Shown piece by piece: positions 1-5,528 of a stretch of DNA of 5,528 nucleotides. Within the stretch, counting starts at the first letter, position 1; each line of letters begins with the position of its first letter. Below the pieces are notes generated by a model, which did no database searches, was not told where the DNA came from, and was given only the letters and a program-made list of their open reading frames with translations. The stretch comes from Gammaproteobacteria bacterium (GTDB lineage: Bacteria; Pseudomonadota; Gammaproteobacteria; QOAV01): positions 1 through 5,528 of the forward strand of contig JALXFQ010000237.1 in NCBI GenBank assembly GCA_027067235.1. The letters run 5' to 3'. Made by a program: the position numbers and the translations under genes.

Positions 1-448
1 ACAGATGGCGATATTCCCCGGCCATCTCGAAGCGCAGCCGGGCCAGGGCGTCCGCTTGCCGGTACTTGTATTCAGCGGGCCAGTCGAACCAGGGCGCTTC
101 CTGAAAACGCCGCTTCAGTATGCGAAACAGGGCAAAATCATCCAGCCAGAATGACTGTTCCCGACAGAACCGGCTGAAGCCCGGGTCATCCCAGTCGGGC
201 ATGTCCGGAAAACGCGCCATCAGCGATGGATTGACGGCAAAAGCCGATTCGCACTGATACGGCGACAGCCCGCCCTCGGGGATCCCCAGTGGCAGCATCT
301 GCCAGACCCGAAGCCCGGCGCGATCCAGAAAGTCAAACCACTCGGGCACATCGTCCAGCGTATGTGAGGGTAGCGAAGTAGGATGCAGCAGCGCGCCAGC
401 GCTGCGCCTGGCAAGCAAGTGAGTATTCGCTTTTATTGCGCCGTTCAA
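1..448 (-). CDS. malQ: 4-alpha-glucanotransferase (amylomaltase), N-terminal 149 codons, cut by window edge
   Basis: MalQ (GH77) moves alpha-1,4-glucan segments between maltodextrins in the cytoplasm and releases glucose. Seen: HPTSLPS at residues 22-28, WQMLPLG at 49-55, SPYQ at 62-65, SAFAVNP at 68-74 and WLDDFALF at 101-108, all in the order found in the short, Thermus-type amylomaltases. The catalytic Asp/Glu/Asp lie beyond the window. The start is TTG at 448-446: the frame opens only after a TAA at 472-470, no in-frame ATG or GTG precedes the conserved block, and GAGG sits 8 bases upstream. The TTG overlaps the TGA of the GH57 gene, so translation is probably coupled. Oddities: the G[IV]GxLG loop normally after LPG is missing (about 5 residues shorter), and the position of Thermus Tyr54 is Gly59. 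The family is sure; the exact start is likely. Confidence 0.93.
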   Translation of the reverse strand, partial: MNGAIKANTHLLARRSAGALLHPTSLPSHTLDDVPEWFDFLDRAGLRVWQMLPLGIPEGGLSPYQCESAFAVNPSLMARFPDMPDWDDPGFSRFCREQSFWLDDFALFRILKRRFQEAPWFDWPAEYKYRQADALARLRFEMAGEYRHL

Positions 449-2166
449 GTGTTGCGCCTCATCGCGCCGTTATCGGACGCGGTGGCGCTGCCCAGGGATA
501 CCGGATGATCGAGACTGGGCGGAGGCACCAGTCCCAGCAGTTCATACAGGTTTTTCAGCTGCAATCGAAACAGACGGTCGAAATCATTGACGCTGTCCGC
601 CGCATTGTAGTCGCCAAACCACCAGAACCAGTCCGAGCTCTCGCAGATGCCCAGTTGCCGTTCCACCAGTTCTGCTTGCGATGGCTCCAGCCGACCCGAG
701 GCCATCACTTCGTCATACGCCATCTTGGCCTCGATCAGCATGTCCCAGGCGTGATTCTTGTCGGGGCTGCCGATCCAGGTGGAGAAAGAGCCGTAAACCC
801 AGGAGCCGGACACCAGCGCATTCAGCCTTTCCTCGCGAATTCCATGGTCGAGACCGGCAAAACGGCGGGTTTTCAGCGCCGGATGGCGGGAAAGATTTTT
901 ATACAGCGAATCGAGAAAGAAATGTCCGTTCTCGGGGTAGTATTCCCAGGCGTTTTCGCCATCCATGATAATGGACACCACATAGCGATCCGCTTCCTCG
1001 CCAAGAAAGCTTTGCACATTTTCCAGGTTGTGCATCAGATTGGCCACAGCATCGTCCGCATGCCAGGTGCGGTATTCGAAACCGATCAGGTCCGACAGCC
1101 CGTCATCACGGAAGAATATGCGCGGCCGCGAAAAATCCTGCAGCCGGTAAGGCAGAAACAGCGCCTTGCGGCAATCCATCTCGGCCGGATCGCACTGGGA
1201 GATATGACAGGAATGCCGCCACACGGCTTCGCCCGAGGCGGTCCACTCGATATCCAGTTCTTCCAGCAACGCCACGGCATCGCTGCTGATGGCGCCCTCG
1301 GACAGCCACACACCCTGCGGCCTGCAGCCGAAATAGTGTTCGAACACTTCCAGCCCCTTGCGCAGATGCCAGCGTGAGCGCTGCACGCCACCGGGGTAGG
1401 CCGGATTGTTCGGCATGGGCTCGCCGGGCTGGGTATCGCGCATATTGCCAAGATTGTTCAGCAGCGGAATGATCGGATGGCCCCAGGGCGTCATGGACAG
1501 TTCAATCTGGCCTTTTTCCTTCAGCGCGCGGTAGCGGGGAATCAGGCCGCCCAGGGTTTCCTGTATGATGCTGATGATGCGGCGCCGGTCGCCCCGGGTA
1601 AAATGGCTGGCCTTGTCCATCAGGTCGCGCACATCGTGCCTCTGGCGCAGTGAATAACCCATCCAGGCGAGGTGGTACCAGACCAGCAGATCGACGAAAA
1701 ACTGTTCGTTCAGATAATCCAGACAGAAATCGTGGGATTCCCTGCCGCCCTCGTCGTGTATGCCGTCAAACACGGCGCTCAACGCCCGGAAAGCCGGGTA
1801 GGGCTGCACCATTTTGGCCAGATTCACCCGCCGGCAATCCTTCACCAGCTGTATGCGCCCCTCACGATCTTCCGGCACCGGCCGGCTGCCCGCAAGGTAG
1901 TCCAGCAGGCTGTCACCGATACGATCGCCATGCTCCAGAAAGCGTTGCAATCGCCCGGCGTAGTCGTCCAGCTGCTCCAGCAGTATGGGCACAAAATTGA
2001 CCACAGCATGCACTTCCGGATAGCGCTCCAGATGGGCCGCCATGTCAGCATAGTCCTTGATGCCATGGAGATAGACCCAGGGCAACTGATAGTCGCCGTC
2101 CAGCCCGTCGCGATAATAGGGCTGGTGCATATGCCAGCAGAGTACGATATTCAGCGATTTAGACAT
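445..2166 (-). CDS. Glycoside hydrolase family 57 protein (alpha-amylase/alpha-mannosidase-like, COG1449 type)
   Basis: A 573-residue GH57 enzyme acting on alpha-glucans, probably glycogen or maltodextrin inside the cell, as there is no signal peptide or membrane segment. Seen: HMHQP at 12-16 (region 1), GHPIIPL at 229-235 (region 2), GVWLSE at 285-290 with the expected nucleophile Glu290 (region 3), and MDGENAWEYY at 401-410 with the expected acid/base Asp402 (region 4). The C-terminal helical part has GSWVYGSFSTWIG at 454-466 and a tryptophan-rich SSDWFWWFGDYN at 510-521, typical of this subgroup. Both catalytic residues are present, so it should be active. The exact reaction (hydrolysis, transglycosylation, branching) cannot be read from the motifs because members of this subgroup are little characterised. 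It starts at ATG 2166 behind a weak GGA, 48 bases after glgC, and its stop overlaps malQ by 4 bases. Confidence 0.93.
   Translation of the reverse strand: MSKSLNIVLCWHMHQPYYRDGLDGDYQLPWVYLHGIKDYADMAAHLERYPEVHAVVNFVPILLEQLDDYAGRLQRFLEHGDRIGDSLLDYLAGSRPVPEDREGRIQLVKDCRRVNLAKMVQPYPAFRALSAVFDGIHDEGGRESHDFCLDYLNEQFFVDLLVWYHLAWMGYSLRQRHDVRDLMDKASHFTRGDRRRIISIIQETLGGLIPRYRALKEKGQIELSMTPWGHPIIPLLNNLGNMRDTQPGEPMPNNPAYPGGVQRSRWHLRKGLEVFEHYFGCRPQGVWLSEGAISSDAVALLEELDIEWTASGEAVWRHSCHISQCDPAEMDCRKALFLPYRLQDFSRPRIFFRDDGLSDLIGFEYRTWHADDAVANLMHNLENVQSFLGEEADRYVVSIIMDGENAWEYYPENGHFFLDSLYKNLSRHPALKTRRFAGLDHGIREERLNALVSGSWVYGSFSTWIGSPDKNHAWDMLIEAKMAYDEVMASGRLEPSQAELVERQLGICESSDWFWWFGDYNAADSVNDFDRLFRLQLKNLYELLGLVPPPSLDHPVSLGSATASDNGAMRRNT
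457..463 (-). promoter_or_regulatory. Ribosome-binding site that decides the malQ TTG start
   Basis: The minus strand reads GATGAGG, with GAGG ending 8 bases before the TTG at 448-446. It lies inside the last codons of the GH57 gene, so ribosomes finishing that gene end on the malQ start. A second TTG at 418-416 has no comparable purine-rich sequence before it. The same heptamer precedes the TTG start of the DUF4440 gene. Confidence 0.6.
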
Positions 2167-2193
2167 GTTGCATCCGTTATGGTGTGTCCGGCA

Positions 2194-2207
2194 GCCCGCG
2201 GGCGGGC
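2194..2207. repeat. Short GC-only palindrome between glgC and the GH57 gene
   Basis: The 48-base spacer holds GCCCGC GG GCGGGC, which can fold as a 5-bp all-GC stem with a 4-base loop in the transcript. No T-run follows, so it is not a normal terminator. It could act as an mRNA stability or processing element between glgC and the downstream glucan genes, or be chance in GC-rich DNA. The repeat is seen; any role is inference. Confidence 0.3.
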
Positions 2208-2214
2208 GCGCCGA

Positions 2215-3552
2215 CTAGGCCTGGTCAGCCAGATCCTCGGGCGTCTGGTCAGGCGCCAGAAACAGGTTCTGCCCCAGCATCTGCGGCGTCACCAGCACCA
2301 CCCCGCTGGGCGTCACATGAAATTTCCTGGCGTCCTCCACCGGGTCTTCGCCGATCACTGTGCCATCCGCGATATACGCGCCCTTGTCGATGATAACCCG
2401 ATTGATGCGGCAATTCCTGCCGATATAGACCTTGGGCAGTATCACGCTGTCCTTGACGCTGCTGTATTTTTCGATCTGGCAGGCGAAAAAGATCACCGAG
2501 CGCTTCACCCGCGAACCGGTGAGGATACAACCGCCCGATACCAGCGAGTCGATGGCCTCGCCACGACAGTCCGGATCGTCAAACGTGAACTTGGCCGGCG
2601 GATGCTGTGTCTGGTAGGTCCAGATCGGCCAGTTGCGGTTATACAGGTTCAGTTCGGGGCTCAATGCGCAAAGCTCCATGTTTGCCCGCCAGTAGGAATC
2701 CAGCGAACCCACGTCTCGCCAGTAGGCAGGCCTGCCATCATCGTCGACAAACGGATAGGCAAAGGCCTTGTGCCCGTCGCGAATGATCTTGGGAATGATG
2801 TCGCGCCCGAAATCGTGGGAAGAAGCGGGGTTTTCCGCGTCCAGAATGATGGCGGAGTAGAGATAATGCGTGGAAAAAATGTAAATACCCATGGACGCCA
2901 GCGACACGCCCTTCTTGCCCGGCATGGCATCGGGCTGGGCCGGCTTTTCGGTAAACCTGGTGATCTGGTACTTGTCGTCCACGGACATCACGCCGAACTC
3001 TCTGGCTTCGTCCACCGGCACTTCGATGCAGCCCACGGTAACATCGGCGCCGGAACGGGCGTGCGCCACCAGCATTTTGGAATAGTCCATGGTGTAGATA
3101 TGGTCGCCGCCGAGAATAATCACATGATCCGGCGCATGCCGGTGCATGATATCGATGTTCTGGAATATGGCGTCGGCAGTGCCCTTGTACCATTCCTTGG
3201 ATACGCGCTGCTGGGCTGGCAGTATTTCCACGAATTCGCCAATTTCGGCGCGCATGAAGCTCCAGGCGCGCTGCAGATGCCGAATCAGCGAATGGGACTT
3301 GTACTGGGTCAGCACGCCAATGCGCCGCAAACCGGAGTTGATGCAGTTGGACAGGGCAAAATCGATAATGCGGTATTTACCACCAAATGGTACCGCCGGC
3401 TTGGCCCGCCAGCGGGTCAGGTCCATCAGGCGCGAGCCTTCGCCGCCGGCCAGAATCAGCACCAGGGTCTTGCGCGTCAGCTCGGTTGCGATTTTGGTAT
3501 TGACGTAATATTTGTAATGATTCGGCTGATCCACTTCGTGGCTGTCTATCAT
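2215..3552 (-). CDS. glgC: Glucose-1-phosphate adenylyltransferase (ADP-glucose pyrophosphorylase)
   Basis: Makes ADP-glucose and pyrophosphate from glucose-1-phosphate and ATP, the committed step of bacterial glycogen synthesis, as a cytoplasmic tetramer. At 445 residues it is close to E. coli GlgC (431). Seen: nucleotide-binding LILAGGEGSRL at 32-42, RAKPAVPFGGKYRIIDF at 49-65, WYKGTADA at 121-128, GGDHIY at 148-153 with the expected catalytic Asp150, FTEKPA with substrate-binding Lys203, SSHDFG at 244-249, YWRDVGSLDSYW at 277-288, and a left-handed beta-helix C-terminus with SLVSGGC at 336-342. The family is normally allosteric. Gln83 and Trp121 match the E. coli activation residues, but the positions of Lys39 and His46 are Trp48 and Pro55. 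The ATG overlaps the glk stop (ATGA) and has a strong AGGAGG, so the two are co-translated. Confidence 0.98.
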   Translation of the reverse strand: MIDSHEVDQPNHYKYYVNTKIATELTRKTLVLILAGGEGSRLMDLTRWRAKPAVPFGGKYRIIDFALSNCINSGLRRIGVLTQYKSHSLIRHLQRAWSFMRAEIGEFVEILPAQQRVSKEWYKGTADAIFQNIDIMHRHAPDHVIILGGDHIYTMDYSKMLVAHARSGADVTVGCIEVPVDEAREFGVMSVDDKYQITRFTEKPAQPDAMPGKKGVSLASMGIYIFSTHYLYSAIILDAENPASSHDFGRDIIPKIIRDGHKAFAYPFVDDDGRPAYWRDVGSLDSYWRANMELCALSPELNLYNRNWPIWTYQTQHPPAKFTFDDPDCRGEAIDSLVSGGCILTGSRVKRSVIFFACQIEKYSSVKDSVILPKVYIGRNCRINRVIIDKGAYIADGTVIGEDPVEDARKFHVTPSGVVLVTPQMLGQNLFLAPDQTPEDLADQA

Positions 3553-4529
3553 GCCGCGTCCTCCTGTTGCCTGTTTGAGACCGCATGGCGCGCCGCGCCC
3601 AGCAACCCCGTGCCTTCGTTATTGACCAGCGAGACCGCAAAGCTGCTCGCCAGATGGCTCATGCGGCCCTTGTCCGCGTAGACCGAATTGAACAGCTCCC
3701 GATCAAACCAGTGAACCATTTTCAACGTCATGCCGCCGACCAGATAGAGGCCGCCAGCCGGTTTGAAGGCCAGCGCCAGATTGCCCGCATAGGCGGCAAA
3801 AATGCGCACAAACGTATTCACTGCCTGCAGCGCCGCCGAGTCTTTCTGTTCTGTCGCCAGCCGGTTGACCTGGCGCGCGTCCGGCGCCTGGCGCTGATCT
3901 TCTCCAGCGTGGAAACGGTACAGCTCGACCAGGCCCTGGCCGGACACCAGACGCTCCCAGGAAACATGACCGAAGCGCTGCGCCAGCCACAGCAACAACT
4001 CGGCCTGCTGCGCGTCGGCCGGCGCAAAGTCCATATGCCCGGCTTCCGTCGACAAGGTGCGGTAGCTGCCATCCTCGCAGCACTGCAGCAAGGCGGTGCC
4101 AAGCCCGGTGCCGGCGCCCAGCACTACGGCTATATCGCCCCGGTTCATGCGTCGCCGGCCGGGGTTCAGCTCCACCATGTCCTGCGATTCTACCGACAGC
4201 ACACCCAGCGCCGCCGCTTCGAAATCGTTGATGAAATCAATCCGCGCCGCCGGAAACATCTTTTGCAGACTGGCCATATTGACACGCCAGTCTGCATTGG
4301 TGAGCCTGACCTCGTTCGCGCCCTTCACCGGCCCCGGCAAGGCCAGCACCAGCCGCTTCAGCGCGCTGCCACGAACGCCAGCATCGCCAAGGAAAGTCTC
4401 CAGCGCGGCTTCGATGGCAGGAAAATCAGCAATCAGATAATGGCGCTCGACCAACAGCTCTGCGCTTGCACCGTCCACCAGCGCAAAACGGGTGTTGGTG
4501 CCACCGATATCTGCAACAAGAGCTTTCAT
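3549..4529 (-). CDS. glk: Glucokinase (PF02685 Glk family)
   Basis: Phosphorylates free cytoplasmic glucose to glucose-6-phosphate with ATP. At 326 residues it matches E. coli Glk (321). Seen: phosphate-binding DIGGTNTRFALV at 7-18, glucose-binding LTNADW at 76-81, INDFEA at 100-105 with the catalytic Asp102 preceded by Asn101, nucleotide-binding GAGTGLG at 138-144, TEAGHMDFAP at 161-170 giving sugar-contacting Glu162 and His165, Glu192 in WERLVSG spaced as E. coli Glu187, and YLVGGM at 262-267. It lacks the zinc-binding cysteine cluster of ROK kinases, so it belongs to the Glk rather than the ROK branch. It is probably the first gene of the sugar operon: 210 bases separate it from the upstream gene and it overlaps glgC by ATGA. 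In context it likely recovers glucose released by MalQ and the GH57 enzyme. Its own ribosome-binding site is weak. Confidence 0.97.
   Translation of the reverse strand: MKALVADIGGTNTRFALVDGASAELLVERHYLIADFPAIEAALETFLGDAGVRGSALKRLVLALPGPVKGANEVRLTNADWRVNMASLQKMFPAARIDFINDFEAAALGVLSVESQDMVELNPGRRRMNRGDIAVVLGAGTGLGTALLQCCEDGSYRTLSTEAGHMDFAPADAQQAELLLWLAQRFGHVSWERLVSGQGLVELYRFHAGEDQRQAPDARQVNRLATEQKDSAALQAVNTFVRIFAAYAGNLALAFKPAGGLYLVGGMTLKMVHWFDRELFNSVYADKGRMSHLASSFAVSLVNNEGTGLLGAARHAVSNRQQEDAA
3560..3565 (-). promoter_or_regulatory. Strong Shine-Dalgarno of glgC inside the end of glk
   Basis: The minus strand reads AGGAGG with a 7-base spacer to the ATG at 3552-3550. It lies in the last codons of glk, and the two genes share ATGA. 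This is the best ribosome-binding site among the four sugar genes, so GlgC may be made in excess over glucokinase from the same mRNA (inference). Confidence 0.75.
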
Positions 4530-4586
4530 GGGTCCGAGTGTAACCCAAGCTACGAAAGATACCCCTGCGTCAGATCAATTTTTGTA

Positions 4587-4616
4587 CATAAACCGCGTCC
4601 CGACCAGATTTTTCAA
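4587..4616 (-). promoter_or_regulatory. Candidate sigma-70 promoter for glk-glgC-GH57-malQ
   Basis: The minus strand has TTGAAA at 4616-4611 (5 of 6 to TTGACA), then 18 bases and TTTATG at 4592-4587 as a weak -10 (GTTTAT at a 17-base spacing is equally poor). It sits in the only AT-richer stretch upstream of glk and would give a leader of about 50 bases. The position is plausible, but the -10 is poor, so it is a candidate only. Confidence 0.3.
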
Positions 4617-4697
4617 ATCAGCCACGGCCCTGCTTCTTAACGTGCAAGGAGGAAACCAGTGGACAAAAGACCTGTTGCCTGCGACCCGGGCGGCTGA

Positions 4698-4732
4698 ACC
4701 GCAAACCCCGTTAAAACTGGCCTTTTTGCGGT
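4698..4732. repeat. Perfect 8-bp inverted repeat just after the DUF4440 stop
   Basis: The arms ACCGCAAA (4698-4705) and TTTGCGGT (4725-4732) are separated by 19 bases. On the minus strand this hairpin forms 7 bases after the DUF4440 stop, where a 3' end would be expected. No run of T follows on either strand, so it is not a canonical intrinsic terminator. It may be a 3'-end stabiliser or a weak or Rho-assisted stop. The left arm also overlaps a smaller GCGG/CCGC hairpin at 4690-4702, so the two folds exclude each other. Confidence 0.4.
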
Positions 4733-4739
4733 ATCCCGG

Positions 4740-5123
4740 TCAGGAGATGCCTTTGCCGGAAACCATCTCGGTAGCCTGATGGAAGCGCATCCGCCAGCCA
4801 TGGAGCGCACGCTTATGCCATATCGAGCTGCGCACAGAGATAACGCCCGTTTTCCCATTGACAGTTTTATACGTCGCCAGAACCAGATCTTCAGCCAGGA
4901 TGGCAACATCAAATTCCGTTATCACCACCGGTGGCGGCGCATCTTCGTTAACCAGCAGCTCGATCAATTCCGTTCGTTGATATTTACGGCCGGATTTTCC
5001 GATCTCCACGAAATCGTCTGCCAGCAGCTTGCCGAGGGCCTCCGCTGATCGTCGCGTTTCTTGCGAAAGCAGCTTTTCCTCCAGTGCTGATATTTCATTT
5101 TTCAGTATCTTGCCGGATTTCAA
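4740..5123 (-). CDS. DUF4440 / NTF2-like (SnoaL-type) small protein
   Basis: A 127-residue protein of the cone-shaped NTF2-like alpha+beta fold. Seen: an N-terminal amphipathic helix, then LLADDFVEIGKSGR at 33-46, the hallmark of DUF4440 proteins, and a C-terminal RSSIWHKRALHGWRMRFHQAT stretch (98-118), whose xSSIWxxxxxGWxxxFHQxT pattern is typical of the family. No signal peptide is seen, so it is probably cytoplasmic. The family includes small-ligand binders and enzymes, and no substrate can be assigned. The start is TTG at 5123-5121: no in-frame ATG lies before the conserved block, and GAGG precedes it by 7 bases. It begins 2 bases after the GST stop, so the two are almost certainly co-transcribed, perhaps around detoxification or stress (inference). 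Confidence 0.85.
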   Translation of the reverse strand: MKSGKILKNEISALEEKLLSQETRRSAEALGKLLADDFVEIGKSGRKYQRTELIELLVNEDAPPPVVITEFDVAILAEDLVLATYKTVNGKTGVISVRSSIWHKRALHGWRMRFHQATEMVSGKGIS

Positions 5124-5125
5124 AG

Positions 5126-5528
5126 CTAAACCTCATCCGCCTCGATCACCTCCGTCTCGCGCCGCCCGGCTTCGATCCAGTCCTGAATACACGGCTGATT
5201 CAGCACGCTTTGCACATATTCGGCATCAGCGCCGGACAACGCCACGCCATAGCCGTGAAAACGCAACACGACAGGGGCAAACATGGCGTCGGCGATGGAG
5301 TATCTGCCGAACAGCCACTGCCCGCCTGCGCCGTAGCGGGCGCGGCACTGGCGCCACAGCGAGCGGATGCGGCGAATTTCGCGTTGAGCCTGTTCAGATG
5401 GCACGAAGTTGTCGAACGACTTGCGGCAGTTCATGGGCATTTCACTGCGTACACTGGGAAAGCTGGAATGCATTTCGGCGCTGATGGAGCGCGCCACGGC
5501 GCGGGCGCTGCGGTCTTGCGGCCAGCCC
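5126..5528 (-). CDS. Glutathione S-transferase family protein, C-terminal 133 residues, start beyond window
   Basis: A cytosolic GST-type protein. These conjugate or reduce substrates with glutathione, or act as stress-related binding proteins. The visible part opens with GWPQDRSARAVARSISAEMHS, the first helix of the all-helical C-terminal domain, followed by RSEMPMNCR, which is common in proteobacterial GSTs. Near the end, YSIADAMFAPVVLRFHGYGV contains the Ser-x-x-Asp N-capping box typical of GST folding. The frame is open to the window edge, so an internal GTG at 5497 is not the start. The thioredoxin-like N-domain that binds glutathione lies outside, so class and catalytic residue cannot be judged. 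It is followed after 2 bases by the DUF4440 gene in the same transcript. Confidence 0.92.
   Translation of the reverse strand, partial: GWPQDRSARAVARSISAEMHSSFPSVRSEMPMNCRKSFDNFVPSEQAQREIRRIRSLWRQCRARYGAGGQWLFGRYSIADAMFAPVVLRFHGYGVALSGADAEYVQSVLNQPCIQDWIEAGRRETEVIEADEV
5131..5137 (-). promoter_or_regulatory. Ribosome-binding site that decides the DUF4440 TTG start
   Basis: The minus strand reads GATGAGG, with GAGG 7 bases before the TTG at 5123-5121. It lies inside the last codons of the GST gene. It supports the TTG as the true start and is identical to the heptamer before the TTG of malQ. Confidence 0.6.

Noticed and set aside
220..414. A 64-codon minus-strand frame with an ATG start
   Set aside because: It is out of frame with the malQ codons in the same stretch, which encode conserved GH77 motifs.
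436..1377. A 313-codon plus-strand frame antisense to the GH57 gene
   Set aside because: It is a shadow of the GH57 reading frame with no family signature.
1672..3681. A 669-codon open frame on the plus strand, antisense to the GH57 gene, glgC and the end of glk
   Set aside because: It spans the glgC/GH57 junction, shows no recognisable motif, and its composition (rich in His, Gln, Arg, Val) is typical of the reverse complement of GC-rich genes. The minus-strand genes have full catalytic motif sets.
3585..4640. A 351-codon plus-strand frame antisense to glk
   Set aside because: It mirrors the glk codons, has no motif and no convincing ribosome-binding site, and glk on the other strand is certain.
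4698..4732. Intrinsic terminator after the DUF4440 gene
   Set aside because: The inverted repeat is perfect, but no T-run follows on either strand and the loop is long, so it is recorded only as an inverted repeat.
4530..4739. Riboswitch or CsrA-binding leader upstream of glk
   Set aside because: GGA triplets occur near the start codon, but none matches ANGGA in a hairpin loop, and no known riboswitch core (for example the cyclic-di-GMP type) can be recognised.

Overview
The window looks like chromosomal DNA of a GC-rich (high 50s percent by eye) glycogen-storing proteobacterium, most likely gamma- or betaproteobacterial. That placement rests on the E. coli-type GlgC and Glk sequences and on the GST and DUF4440 families, not on a marker gene, so it is tentative. 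All supported genes lie on the minus strand, so transcription runs from high to low coordinates. Nothing convincing is encoded on the plus strand.

Layout in transcription order: the C-terminal part of a glutathione S-transferase (5528-5126, start outside the window), then after 2 bases a small DUF4440/NTF2-like protein (5123-4740) starting with TTG. A 210-base intergenic region follows (4739-4530), holding an inverted repeat and a candidate promoter. Next comes a compact four-gene carbohydrate cluster: glucokinase glk (4529-3549), ADP-glucose pyrophosphorylase glgC (3552-2215, overlapping glk by ATGA), a GH57 family alpha-glucan hydrolase or transferase (2166-445, after a 48-base spacer), and the first 149 codons of a 4-alpha-glucanotransferase malQ (448-1, TTG start overlapping the GH57 stop by 4 bases), which runs off the left end.

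The four sugar genes form a plausible glycogen and maltodextrin module. GlgC makes ADP-glucose for glycogen synthesis. The cytoplasmic GH57 enzyme and MalQ act on alpha-glucan chains. Glucokinase rephosphorylates the glucose that such chain trimming and disproportionation releases. Glycogen synthase, branching enzyme, phosphorylase and phosphoglucomutase are not in the window. The overlaps and the Shine-Dalgarno sequences inside upstream genes point to one polycistronic, translationally coupled transcript.

I see no mobile element, CRISPR array, RNA gene or clear Rho-independent terminator. The points most worth a second look are the two TTG starts with the same GATGAGG ribosome-binding heptamer, the altered activator-pocket residues in GlgC, the shortened N-terminal loop of MalQ, and an attenuator-like arrangement in the intergenic region whose function is doubtful. 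None of these amounts to a new system.
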